Shown here piece by piece: positions 8,934 through 17,201 of a stretch of 64,000 nt of DNA; within the stretch, counting starts at the first letter, position 1, and each line of letters begins with the position of its first letter. The notes beneath the pieces were generated by a model that saw only the letters and a list, made by a program, of their open reading frames with translations, was not told where the DNA came from and searched no databases. The translations under genes were made by a program, and so were the position numbers. Location: positions 116,476 to 180,475 of the forward strand of contig CAJUOP010000001.1 in assembly GCA_910588465.1 (NCBI GenBank). The letters are read 5' to 3'. The DNA is from an uncultured Christensenellaceae bacterium. Lineage in GTDB: Bacteria; Bacillota; Clostridia; Christensenellales; Borkfalkiaceae.

Positions 8934-9325
8934 TCTGTCATTCTGAGGGCATGAGATTCTTTCGGTCGCTCCGCTCCCTCTGAATGACAAGAAGACCCTC
9001 TAACTGTCATTCTGAGGTGCGGCCGCGCCGCGAGAATCCCACTCTACGCAGTCCGCCCTTGCCGCACTCTGTCATTCTGAGGTGCGGCGAAGCCGCGCCG
9101 TGAGAATCCCACCCAACGCAGTCCGCCCTTGCCACACTCTGTCATTCTGAGGCATGGCGCAGCCGCGCCGTGAGAATCCCACTCTACGCAGTCCGCCCGT
9201 TACCCCATGGGATTCTTTCGGTCGTTACACTCCCTCAGAATGACAAACATTCTCACTGTCATGGCGCACGATCCCCGCCTCTGTCATTCTGAGGCATGGC
9301 ATAGCCTTGCCGCGAGAATCCCATA
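8934..9325. repeat. Array of GTCATTCTGAGG...GAGAATCCC palindromic repeats
   Basis: At least five direct units (near 8936, 9004, 9069, 9139 and 9281) begin GTCATTCTGAGG and end near GAGAATCCC. Each has an inner GC-rich palindrome (GCGGC...GCCGC). Inverted copies end in AGAATGAC or GAATGAC near 8984 and 9246. Spacers share the phrase ACGCAGTCCGCCC. A second cluster with the same phrase lies at 59491-59711. Spacers are not unique and no cas genes are nearby, so this is an interspersed palindromic repeat family, not CRISPR. Outside this array, 8896-9520 holds only the promoter and terminator listed separately. Confidence 0.85.
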
Positions 9326-9355
9326 AAACAAGCCTGATATACTTATACAAATGTT

Positions 9356-9384
9356 ATTATATCATAAAAAAATAAATTCTTCAA
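9356..9384 (-). promoter_or_regulatory. Promoter reading toward the giant surface protein
   Basis: On the minus strand TTGAAG (9384-9379), a 17-bp spacer and a perfect TATAAT (9361-9356) face the giant gene. Transcription from here gives a leader of roughly 450 nt that contains the whole palindromic repeat array. Confidence 0.65.
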
Positions 9385-9477
9385 CGCTTTTTCGAAATAA
9401 TTTCAATTTTTGATAAAATAAAAGCAATTTTATATAATATATTATAATCATTTACTCTCGCCGTATACGCAACCAAA

Positions 9478-9510
9478 ATAAAAACCCGTCCCGCGCGCTG
9501 CGCGGGACGG
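9478..9510 (-). terminator. Terminator of the low-complexity tail protein gene
   Basis: A 10-bp stem (CCGTCCCGCG with CGCGGGACGG, 9486-9510) is followed on the minus strand by GTTTTTATTTT. It lies just after the stop at 9521. Confidence 0.85.
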
Positions 9511-9520
9511 AATCCGTTAT

Positions 9521-11542
9521 TTAATTCTTTCCGTTCACTCTGTCGTAAATTCCGCCGTAGCGGTATTCGCTGCCGTAATCTATCGGTTTGCCGTCCTTGC
9601 TGCTCTGCGTGGTGTCGATGGTCGTCGTAGTCGTCGTCGTAACAACACCGTTCTGCGGGATCATCTGCGGCTGCACGGGCTGCGGCGCGGGCGCAGGTGC
9701 GGGTGCACTCTGTTGCGGCTGCGGCGCAGGCGCGGGCGCGCTCTGTTGGGGCGCGGGCTGTACGGGCTGCGGAGCAGGCGCGGGTGCCGCATAAGGCTGC
9801 GGCGCATACGGCGGCATATACGGGTTTGCGTAAGGCACAAACGGACCGTTTTGCGGCATATAAGGATTCATTTGCGGATAATAGGGCGGCGGATACGCTC
9901 CGTAAGGGGCGTACTGCGGCATAAACGGCGAATAGTGCGACATCATAAACTCTCTGTCGCGCTCCCGTTCCCTGTCGCGGTCGTGCTCTCTGTCACGTTC
10001 GCGTTCGCGCTCTCTCAGCTCCCGCATCTCCTCCATCATAAGCTGCATTTCAGCCGACATTGCGGAGCTCTTCTCCTGCTGTACGGGCTGGGGCGGCATT
10101 ACGATAACGGGCTGCTGGTGATGTTCGCTCTTGCGGTCGTTTCCGTTGCCGTTCAACACGATAATGGGTTGCTGCTGGGGCTGCGGCGCGGGTGCGGGCG
10201 CAGGCTGCTGCTGCTGGTGGTGTCCGCCCTGTCCGTTCAGCACGATAATCGGTTGCTGCGGCTGCGGCGCGGGCGCAGGCTGCTGAGAGGCGCCCTGTCC
10301 GCCCATTACAAAGATGGGCTGTTGCGGCTGCTGCGGCTGCATATAGGGCGCGGGCATCTGCGGCATCATCATCGGCATCTGCGGCATCATGGGCGAACCG
10401 TACATATACGGCATCGGGGGCATCTGCGGCGCAGGCTGCGCGGGGGCTTCGGCTTGCTTGCTCTTCTTATCGACGATAACAATTTGCGGCTGCCCGTTCT
10501 GCGTCTGCGGGATCTGCTGGGCAAGCTGATTCGCCTGCTTGCTCTTTTTATCGACGATTACGATTTGCTGCTGTCCGTTCTGCGCCTGCGGGATCTGCTG
10601 CATATAATTCGCGCCGTTTTTGCTCTTTTTGTCCACGATAACGATTTGCGGTTGTTGTCCGTTCATTTGTAATCCTCCTAAGCCGATGTTTTGTAAATAA
10701 GATTGAACGTTATTTCTCATGGGGGGCGCCTGCGGCATTACGGGAAGTCCGTTTTCGTCCAGCGTTCCCATATTGCGAAGCGCGTCTATCCCGCCCGTAT
10801 TGCGCCGTTCGGGGTAATAATACCCGCCCTGCGGCGGCGCATACCCTCCGTACCCCGCATAGGGGGACGCGGGAGACATTCCCAGCGTATCGAGCGAAAC
10901 CTCGTTGTTTGCCGTAATCACGGGATCGGCGCCGAGCGTTCCCAGCCCCTCGCACCGCGCGGGGTCCGCCCCCAGCGAGCCCAGGCAGTCGCCCCCGTTC
11001 ATATCGAGCGCGCCCATCGCGCCGAGCGGAACCGCGGGCGAAAACGCGCCCTGCGCTCCCGCGTTCGCGTAAGGAGAGCCGCCGTCGGGCGAGCCTCCTC
11101 CGTATCCTCCGTTAATATTATATTCTTCCATTACCAAAGAAGTATGCTCCTCTTCCCCTTCATTCACTTGCAGCAGCGCGGCGGCGTCCTCTTCCAGCGT
11201 ATGTTCGAACGCCCGTTCCGCGCGATATCTGCGGCGCTTTGCCGTAAAAATTATCGCAAGGATCCCCAGTGCCAGCGCGCAGCTTCCCGCCGTCAGCCAC
11301 ACCCAGTAGCTTGCGAAAAACGCCCCCGCCGACTGAAAAAATCCCTCTTCGTCCGCGCCTTCCGCTCCCGCCTCGGGCAGCGCTTCGCCCTCTTCGGGGA
11401 GCCCCTCCTCCGTGAAAGCAGCGGACAGGGCGCAGCTTGTAATTTTCGGAGGAGATAAAGCGAAAATCGCGCCGCAGAATACCGCCGCGCATAAAGCAAA
11501 CAGCGACAGTCGTACAACGCATCGCTTTTTGCTCCGATTCAT
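9521..11542 (-). CDS. Single-TM protein with long low-complexity cytoplasmic tail and Q-I-V-I-V-D repeats
   Basis: The product is about 673 aa. I prefer the ATG at 11542 over the one at 11548, since GGAGG is 9 nt from the former and only 3 nt from the latter. A signal peptide (LFALCAAVFCGAIFAL) resembles that of the giant neighbour, as does the TM (SYWVWLTAGSCALALGILAII) followed by KRRRYR. The ectodomain between them is only about 45 residues and acidic. The tail, about 560 residues, has G/D/L-rich repeats, three QIVIVDKKSK copies, several QPIIVLNG-type segments, a highly charged R/E/D stretch (about 515-545) and P/A/Q- and Y/P-rich ends. No catalytic domain is visible. The architecture suggests a partner or paralogue of the giant protein; its role is unknown. 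Confidence 0.85.
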   Translation of the reverse strand: MNRSKKRCVVRLSLFALCAAVFCGAIFALSPPKITSCALSAAFTEEGLPEEGEALPEAGAEGADEEGFFQSAGAFFASYWVWLTAGSCALALGILAIIFTAKRRRYRAERAFEHTLEEDAAALLQVNEGEEEHTSLVMEEYNINGGYGGGSPDGGSPYANAGAQGAFSPAVPLGAMGALDMNGGDCLGSLGADPARCEGLGTLGADPVITANNEVSLDTLGMSPASPYAGYGGYAPPQGGYYYPERRNTGGIDALRNMGTLDENGLPVMPQAPPMRNNVQSYLQNIGLGGLQMNGQQPQIVIVDKKSKNGANYMQQIPQAQNGQQQIVIVDKKSKQANQLAQQIPQTQNGQPQIVIVDKKSKQAEAPAQPAPQMPPMPYMYGSPMMPQMPMMMPQMPAPYMQPQQPQQPIFVMGGQGASQQPAPAPQPQQPIIVLNGQGGHHQQQQPAPAPAPQPQQQPIIVLNGNGNDRKSEHHQQPVIVMPPQPVQQEKSSAMSAEMQLMMEEMRELRERERERDREHDRDRERERDREFMMSHYSPFMPQYAPYGAYPPPYYPQMNPYMPQNGPFVPYANPYMPPYAPQPYAAPAPAPQPVQPAPQQSAPAPAPQPQQSAPAPAPAPQPVQPQMIPQNGVVTTTTTTTIDTTQSSKDGKPIDYGSEYRYGGIYDRVNGKN

Positions 11543-11572
11543 GCCCATCTTCCTCCCGTATCTTATGTGTCT

Positions 11573-11595
11573 ATTATATAATATCTTGTATACAA
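11573..11595 (-). promoter_or_regulatory. -10 element and overlapping palindrome before the tail-protein gene
   Basis: TATAAT on the minus strand (11578-11573) lies about 30 bp before the start. The perfect 10-bp palindrome TTGTATACAA (11586-11595) falls between the expected -35 and -10, a usual operator position. No good -35 is seen. Confidence 0.45.
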
Positions 11596-11671
11596 TAATT
11601 TAGCACAATCGGAAAAGAATTTCAATACTTTTTGTCGAAAAATTTTTAATTTCGCTCCGAATTCTTTTTAT

Positions 11672-11687
11672 ACACAATATATTGTGT
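11672..11687. promoter_or_regulatory. Perfect 16-bp palindrome, possible operator
   Basis: ACACAATATATTGTGT is fully symmetric and lies in the 216-bp AT-rich gap between the tail-protein gene and the XRE-fusion gene. Its TTGT/ACAA ends resemble the palindrome at 11586. The binding protein is unknown. Confidence 0.4.
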
Positions 11688-11764
11688 TGTTTTTTATAAA
11701 ATAATTTGTAAATGGCGCGTCTTTGCCCGTTTTTGCCCGCCGCGCCCCTTTGTTTGCGGAAATA

Positions 11765-13339
11765 TTATTTTTTGCGCAGATGTTCAAGCGTCTTTTTTAC
11801 ACATTCTTTGATAGAAACGCGGCTGCGCCCCAAAATTTCGGTGTACAGCACGTCGCCGATGGGCTCCGTCCACTCCGCGCCGATGCCGCCGATCCCGTTC
11901 CGCATTCCCAGCACCGAGCCCACGGTGGCGCCGTTACAGTCTGTATCGTAGCCGGTTTCCACCGCAAGGCATACGGATTTGCCGTAATCGCCCTTTCCGT
12001 ACAGCAGCGCGCAACACACGATCATGGCGTTTGCGATCACGTGGCACCAGCCGTGCGGCGTAAATTCGTCGAACGCGCGGTGCACCTTTGCGAACGCCTC
12101 CCGCGCGGAAACGCCCGCGCGAAAATCCGCAAGCACGCCCGAAACCGCCGCGTGCAGCCGCGAGGTACGGGGGATCTGCGCCAGCCCCGCCCCGATGATT
12201 TTTTCCAAATCCCGCTCGACCGCCGCCTCCGCGATCATGGCTGCAACGAACATTTCCCCGTATATCCCGTTTTTGATATGCGAAATACTCGCGTCGCGGA
12301 ATGCCGCTTCCGCCGCCGCCCGCGGATCGCCCGCATGGATATAGCCGTAATAATCTCCGCGGATCTGCGCGCCGATCCATTCGCGGTAGGGATTTTGAAA
12401 TTTCGCCGTCTCGGGCGGATAGTAACCCTTTACAAAATTACAGTAGGCAATCTGCTCCGCCGTCCAGTAGGCGCTTTTCGGCTGCGTCACCGCCCAGGTG
12501 CTCAGCACGTCGTACGGGGTAAAGTCCTTCCCGAATTTCTCTGTGATCATCTGCGCCAAAACCAGATAGTTCGTGTCGTCGTCCGCGGGCATTCCCTCCG
12601 CGTCGTCGACAAACGCGCGCGCTTTTAATCCGTAACGGTACTTTGCGTAAATTTCCTCCGTCATCTCCGCGCGCCTTATGTAACGGTGCATGGGATAGTT
12701 TCCCGTTTCCTTTAACAGGGGAATGAGCTCGTCCGTGCGCATTCCCTCCACCGTTTTCCCGAGCATGCACCCGCAAATGCGCCCCGTCCACGCGCCCGCG
12801 ATCCGCTCTTCGGCGACAGAGGAATCGAGCTCCCGCTTTTCCGCTCCGCCCTCGCACAGCGGCAATATCTCTTCGTAGTCGGAAGGCTCGCGGTAGGCGT
12901 ACCCCTCGCGGAGCTCCGCGTTGCATACCGCCAAAAACAGCGCGTCGCCGATCCGCTTTTTCACCTCGCCCTGCGGCAGAGCCGCGGCGGCGGCGAACAA
13001 GTCGCGATAGCGTTCCAGGTCGAGCCCCTCCTCCGTCGCCTGCGTAAACTCGAGGTCGAGCAGTCCGTAATATGTTTCGCCCTGCGGCAAATTGCCGTAA
13101 TCGGGCTTCATCTCCGCGGGATTCGCTTCCGCCTTGCGCAGATCCCGCCCGAAAACCAGACTGTCCACCGTCACGCCGAAATATTTTGCGATCTTTACGG
13201 CGTTGGCAAGATCGGGCACGGTCGCCCCGCTCTCCCACTTCTGCACCGCCTGCACCGAAACGCCGCAACTCTCGGCAAACCGCTCGCGCGTTAAGTTGGC
13301 TTCCGTCCGCAGCCTGTAAATATTTTCTCCCGTGTTCAT
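11765..13339 (-). CDS. XRE-type HTH fused to ADP-ribosylglycohydrolase (DraG-like)
   Basis: ATG 13339 (524 aa) is preceded by AAGGAG at good spacing; the frame also opens at 13372. Residues about 5-58 are a Cro/CI helix-turn-helix (RERFAESCGVSVQAVQKWESG). After a linker, residues about 170-520 form an ADP-ribosylglycohydrolase domain. It has the metal-binding motifs DDDTNY (near 253) and GYDTDCNGATVG (near 466), plus the usual GCMLGK opening. DraG-type enzymes remove ADP-ribose from proteins or hydrolyse related N-glycosidic bonds with two Mg2+. The fusion suggests a regulator whose activity depends on an ADP-ribosyl or nucleoside-like ligand, which is inference. It follows the AraC gene on the same strand. 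Confidence 0.85.
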   Translation of the reverse strand: MNTGENIYRLRTEANLTRERFAESCGVSVQAVQKWESGATVPDLANAVKIAKYFGVTVDSLVFGRDLRKAEANPAEMKPDYGNLPQGETYYGLLDLEFTQATEEGLDLERYRDLFAAAAALPQGEVKKRIGDALFLAVCNAELREGYAYREPSDYEEILPLCEGGAEKRELDSSVAEERIAGAWTGRICGCMLGKTVEGMRTDELIPLLKETGNYPMHRYIRRAEMTEEIYAKYRYGLKARAFVDDAEGMPADDDTNYLVLAQMITEKFGKDFTPYDVLSTWAVTQPKSAYWTAEQIAYCNFVKGYYPPETAKFQNPYREWIGAQIRGDYYGYIHAGDPRAAAEAAFRDASISHIKNGIYGEMFVAAMIAEAAVERDLEKIIGAGLAQIPRTSRLHAAVSGVLADFRAGVSAREAFAKVHRAFDEFTPHGWCHVIANAMIVCCALLYGKGDYGKSVCLAVETGYDTDCNGATVGSVLGMRNGIGGIGAEWTEPIGDVLYTEILGRSRVSIKECVKKTLEHLRKK

Positions 13340-13371
13340 CGCGATCGCTCCTTTCGCCTGTTTTTTCTCCA

Positions 13372-14253
13372 TTATAGCGCGCCCCCCGTTCCGAAACCAG
13401 CGCTTTTATTAGCAAAATTTGCAACCGAACCGTTTTTGATCTGCGAGGGCGAAACCCCCGCCCACTTTTTAAACCCGCTGCTGAAATAATTCTGGTTGGA
13501 AAACCCGAGCGTGAGCGCCGTTTCCTTTACGCTCATCCCGCCCCTTAACAGCTCCGCCGCCTTCTGCATACGGAGATTGTTATAGTAACTGATCGCCCCG
13601 CAGCGCAGATAGCGGAACACCGTCTTTTCCAGCGCGGGAACGCTCATGCGGCAAAGCGCGGCAAGCTCGCCCACGTCCAGCCCGTCGCACAGGCGGCTTT
13701 CCATTACCGAAAGGATATGATAGTAATTTTCCGCGCTTCTGCCCCGATACTGCGAAGCCCCGTCCGCGCCCGCATACAGCGCGGAGAGCAAAAACAGCTC
13801 CAGCTTTTTCAGCACGACCGCCGCGGCGGCGGTATCTTTTATAAAGTTTACCGTCATCTCTCCGACGTCGAACGCCCGCCCCGCAAGGTGCAGCGCGTCC
13901 TTTAACTCCGCAAGCCGCTCGGGCGAGAGCGAAAAAACGCCGCGCGCGCCCTCGGGGAATTTCTCCGCCCGAAAGGAAAATATGATAATTTCGGGCTCGC
14001 TGCCGCAGTCCGACCAAATCGCATGGAACTCCATGGGCGGGTGCAAAATCATCTGCCCCGCGGAGAGAATATACACGTTTTTATCCGCCGTGATCCCCAC
14101 TTTGCCGTCGAGTACGCACACCGCCTCGTAAAAATTGTGGCTCTCTCCCTTAAACGTGTAATCCACTTCGAGTTTACGCTGAAAAAAGGTAAACAGCGAA
14201 GCGATCTCTATTAAACCGTCCACGGGACATTCCCGAAAAGCTCCGTATTCCAT
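13372..14253 (-). CDS. AraC-family transcriptional regulator
   Basis: The 293-aa protein has an N-terminal cupin-like sensing region (about 20-100, with EAVCVLDGKVGI and a P-P-M-E-F-H segment) and a C-terminal AraC double HTH (about 185-280, with the signature ETALTLGFSNQNYFSSGFKKWAGVSP). Such proteins usually activate sugar genes in response to a ligand. It is divergent from the NahK-like kinase across a 124-bp gap and sits directly before the XRE-DraG fusion, so control of one or both is likely. A 12-bp palindrome lies in the gap (14295-14306). Confidence 0.9.
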   Translation of the reverse strand: MEYGAFRECPVDGLIEIASLFTFFQRKLEVDYTFKGESHNFYEAVCVLDGKVGITADKNVYILSAGQMILHPPMEFHAIWSDCGSEPEIIIFSFRAEKFPEGARGVFSLSPERLAELKDALHLAGRAFDVGEMTVNFIKDTAAAAVVLKKLELFLLSALYAGADGASQYRGRSAENYYHILSVMESRLCDGLDVGELAALCRMSVPALEKTVFRYLRCGAISYYNNLRMQKAAELLRGGMSVKETALTLGFSNQNYFSSGFKKWAGVSPSQIKNGSVANFANKSAGFGTGGAL

Positions 14254-14294
14254 AAAACCCCCAAAATATATCAGAAATCATATAAAAGCGATAA

Positions 14295-14306
14295 AAATAC
14301 GTATTT
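14295..14306. promoter_or_regulatory. Palindrome AAATACGTATTT in the divergent AraC/kinase promoter region
   Basis: This perfect 12-bp inverted repeat is nearly central in the 124-bp divergent gap and is a plausible operator. Promoter hexamers here are too weak to assign. Confidence 0.35.
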
Positions 14307-14377
14307 CTTTCGCAAAAATATATGATATTATTGTAACAGATAAGACAGGCAATGTCAACATTCAGGGAGGAAAAATC

Positions 14378-15448
14378 ATGACGGAAACAACGATCGCTTA
14401 CAAAAACGCCGCCGAACGCTTTTGCCTCGAAGGCACGGTGCAGGATATCCGCCCCTACGGCGAAGGGCACATCAACGTGACCCTTTTGGTCACGACGGAT
14501 AAAAAGCGCTATATCCTGCAAAAAATGAATACCCGCGTCTTTCCCGATTCGGACGGACTGATGCGCAACATCTGCGGCGTTACCGAGCATCTGCGCTCGC
14601 GCGGGATCGAAACGCTGGAGGTGATCCCCGCCAAAGACGGCGCGTCTTACGTAAAGGGTGCGGAGTGCTTCCGTATGTATGCGTTTATCGAAAACACCGT
14701 TACCTATCAGCAGGTGACGGACAAAAACGTATTCCGCAATTCGGGCAAGGCGTTCGGAGAATTCCAGAACTATCTGGCGGAATTCAACGCGGAACAGTTA
14801 AACGAGACGATCCCGCGCTTTCACGACACGCCCAAACGCTTCGCCGATTTTCTCCTCGCTCTGGAAAAGGACGAATTCGCCCGCGCGGCGCGCTGTCGGG
14901 AAGAGATCGGATACGTGCTCGCGCAAAAGGACACCTATTCGAAAATCACGGACGGGATCAAGGACGGTTCGATCCCTCTGCGCGTGACCCACAACGACAC
15001 CAAGCTGAACAATATTTTAATGGACGAAAAAACGAACGAAGCGCGCGCCGTGATAGATTTGGATACCGTTATGCCGGGCTCCATGCTGTACGACTTCGGC
15101 GACTCCATCCGCTTCGGCGCGACGACCGCCGCGGAGGATGAACCGGATTTAAGCAAGGTGCATTTCAGTCCCGAGCTGTTCGAGGCGTACGCGCAGGGCT
15201 TCTGCGGCGCGGTAAAGGGCAGCATTACCCCGAGGGAGGCGGAGCTGCTCCCCTACGGCGCGTATCTGATGACGGTAGAATGCGGCATGCGCTTTTTAAC
15301 CGACTATCTTTCGGGCAACGTGTATTTTGCGACCAAGTACGAGGAACACAACCTGATCCGCTGCCGCACTCAGTTCGCCCTCGCCAAAGAGATAGAGGCA
15401 AATTTCCCCGCCCTGCAAAAGCTCGTTATGCAGGCGCTCCAACGTTGA
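14378..15448 (+). CDS. APH-fold sugar kinase, N-acetylhexosamine 1-kinase (NahK)-like
   Basis: The 356-aa protein has the aminoglycoside-phosphotransferase fold. The Brenner motif V-T-H-N-D-T-K-L-N-N-I-L lies at about 203-214, and the metal-binding V-I-D-L-D-T at about 226-231, followed by MPGSMLYDFGDSIR, which is characteristic of NahK relatives. NahK phosphorylates GlcNAc/GalNAc at C1 in mucin and milk-glycan use by bifidobacteria. Substrate here is inferred. GGGAGG precedes the ATG. The gene is monocistronic, ending at a strong terminator (15463-15493). Neighbouring regulators suggest sugar-responsive control. Confidence 0.85.
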   Translation: MTETTIAYKNAAERFCLEGTVQDIRPYGEGHINVTLLVTTDKKRYILQKMNTRVFPDSDGLMRNICGVTEHLRSRGIETLEVIPAKDGASYVKGAECFRMYAFIENTVTYQQVTDKNVFRNSGKAFGEFQNYLAEFNAEQLNETIPRFHDTPKRFADFLLALEKDEFARAARCREEIGYVLAQKDTYSKITDGIKDGSIPLRVTHNDTKLNNILMDEKTNEARAVIDLDTVMPGSMLYDFGDSIRFGATTAAEDEPDLSKVHFSPELFEAYAQGFCGAVKGSITPREAELLPYGAYLMTVECGMRFLTDYLSGNVYFATKYEEHNLIRCRTQFALAKEIEANFPALQKLVMQALQR

Positions 15449-15462
15449 AATATTTCAAACAT

Positions 15463-15493
15463 AAAAAGCCGACGTATAAAACGTCGGCTTTTT
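15463..15493. terminator. Bidirectional terminator between kinase and ADP-ribosylglycohydrolase genes
   Basis: A 13-bp perfect stem (15463-15475 with 15481-15493) begins with an A-run and ends with a T-run, so it serves both convergent genes. Confidence 0.9.
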
Positions 15494-15512
15494 ATGTTGC
15501 TTTGTAAATCAA

Positions 15513-17075
15513 TCAGCAAGCGCCGTTCAAGAGCGTGACGGGAACGTAATAAGTCTCGCCCCTGCCGTTGGCGGATATTGCGAGCGTAATCCGATACTTA
15601 TCGCTTTTTAAAGCCGTCGGCGTAAACACGAAGTCGATCGCATTGTTCTGGCTTACCTTGCTGCCGTGCCAGTGCTCCAATCCCACGGCGCGGCAAAATC
15701 CGTTTTGCAAATTCCACTCTTCGGGCATTTCGAGAACGCGGACGGTAAGATATTGCGGCAGATACAGTTTGTTGCAGAACGTAACCGTAACGCGCTTTTC
15801 CGTCCCCTCCTCGATTTTCGCGAGCGCGCCGTCGTACTTCACTTTTACGGTGAGCGACGGGAAATGAAAGCGCACCGTGTGGGGACTTTCGGCGAGCAAT
15901 TCTTTGAAATTCTCCTGCTGATAGGGATAGAACGCGCTTTCGTCGTAGGCAAGGCTGCCCGCCGCCGTCACCTCGAACCCGTTTTCGGTAAAGACGCAGC
16001 GCTCGGCGGAGACCGCGGGAAATTGTTTCACCACCCTTTCGCACAGTGCGGAAACCGTTTCGGGAACGTTCAAAAGAAGATCGGGGCGCAAGGTGCAAAC
16101 GGCAATATTTTCCGAACAGCCCTTTTTCCACTTATCGGGGATCGCGCTTTCTCCGCCGACGATCCCGAGGATCGCGCCCAGCGTGCCCGCAGTACAGTCG
16201 GTATCCTCTCCGCAATTCACGGCAAGGCAGACCGATTTCCCGAAATCGCCCCCGCCGTACAGCCAACCGACGAGCACGAGCCCGATACTCGCGGGCGCGT
16301 CGTGGCCGTGAACGGCTTTGGGAATCCCGTTATCCCTTTCCTGAACGGGACAACGTTCGCTTGCGGCAACCTGAGCCGAGCCCTTCCATTCGCCCCCGAT
16401 CTCTCCGAAGCTCGAAGGCTCGGCAATCAAGAGCTTTTTGCGCGCCGTTTTCCAGTCGTCGCCGCGTCGAAAGCACTCTGAAACGACTTCGACCGCATGA
16501 CGCACGCCGCATTGTTCGGGAAGATAGGAAAGCCCTATTTCGATCAGCTTTTGCGTATCCTTTTCGAAAAACGCAGCCGCCTGTACCGCCGCCGTAAACA
16601 CCGCCGCATAGATCCCCTCGCCGCTGTGGTCCGCGCAGGCGTCGTAATAGGCGTAATTCGCCGCCAAGGCGGGATTCCCCGCGCAAAGGCACGCCCAGAT
16701 TTCGGTGCGGATCCACGCGCCGTTGCTCTCGCGGTTTTCGTTGCGCATATATCCCGAAAGCGGCGGACAAATGCCCGCCTGATAATTGTTTTTGCCCGTT
16801 CCGTATTCGGAAATCACCGCCGTAACGTAATTTTCCCAATACTGCGCGAGCACGTGCGAGTCGATATTCTTCCCCTCGTGCTCGACGGCGGAAAGCCAAA
16901 CAAGCTGTAAATCCACGTCGTCGTTGGGCACGGGCGAAGAGACGTCCTGCATAAAAAAGTCGATGTCATAAACGCCGCGGAAGCACTCGAACGGCGCACC
17001 CAGCGTACCGCCGATATTTTTCCCGAGATAGCCCCCCTTCACTTTATCGCAGTATTCCCTGTAACTTATTTTCAT
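15513..17075 (-). CDS. ADP-ribosylglycohydrolase family protein with C-terminal beta domain
   Basis: The 520-aa protein opens with a DraG-type domain (about 1-330). KGGYLGKNIGGTLGAP, NDDVDLQLVWL (near 53) and GEDTDCTAGTLGAILG (near 291) supply the acidic metal ligands. The last 170 residues are beta-rich and not recognised. The usual DraG is about 300 aa, so this is an extended form of the kind seen in carbohydrate loci. The real substrate may be an N-glycosidic nucleoside or sugar rather than ADP-ribosyl protein, which is inference. It has its own strong promoter (17094-17122) and is separated from the upstream lipoprotein operon by a terminator, so it is transcribed alone. Confidence 0.85.
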   Translation of the reverse strand: MKISYREYCDKVKGGYLGKNIGGTLGAPFECFRGVYDIDFFMQDVSSPVPNDDVDLQLVWLSAVEHEGKNIDSHVLAQYWENYVTAVISEYGTGKNNYQAGICPPLSGYMRNENRESNGAWIRTEIWACLCAGNPALAANYAYYDACADHSGEGIYAAVFTAAVQAAAFFEKDTQKLIEIGLSYLPEQCGVRHAVEVVSECFRRGDDWKTARKKLLIAEPSSFGEIGGEWKGSAQVAASERCPVQERDNGIPKAVHGHDAPASIGLVLVGWLYGGGDFGKSVCLAVNCGEDTDCTAGTLGAILGIVGGESAIPDKWKKGCSENIAVCTLRPDLLLNVPETVSALCERVVKQFPAVSAERCVFTENGFEVTAAGSLAYDESAFYPYQQENFKELLAESPHTVRFHFPSLTVKVKYDGALAKIEEGTEKRVTVTFCNKLYLPQYLTVRVLEMPEEWNLQNGFCRAVGLEHWHGSKVSQNNAIDFVFTPTALKSDKYRITLAISANGRGETYYVPVTLLNGAC

Positions 17076-17093
17076 AAACTTATCCTTTTTTTA

Positions 17094-17122
17094 ATTATAA
17101 CCGATCGTGTATCCGTCGTCAA
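17094..17122 (-). promoter_or_regulatory. Strong promoter of the second ADP-ribosylglycohydrolase gene
   Basis: On the minus strand TTGACG (17122-17117), a 17-bp spacer and TATAAT (17099-17094) lie about 19 bp before the start codon. Confidence 0.85.
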
Positions 17123-17124
17123 TC

Positions 17125-17166
17125 TTTTTTTAAAAGTTACCCCCGAAGCCGTCCGACTTCGGGGGC
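17125..17166 (-). terminator. Terminator of the six-gene sugar operon
   Basis: A 9-bp stem (CCCCCGAAG at 17140-17148 with CTTCGGGGG at 17157-17165) is followed on the minus strand by AACTTTTAAAAAAAG. It lies just downstream of the 1,437-aa lipoprotein gene. Confidence 0.75.
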
Positions 17167-17201
17167 AATTTCTTCACCGAAAAATCGGGAAGCGCGCTTT
17201 T

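Noticed and set aside
8934..9325. CRISPR array
   Set aside because: Units are themselves palindromic and variable, spacers share sequence, inverted copies occur, and no cas gene is present.
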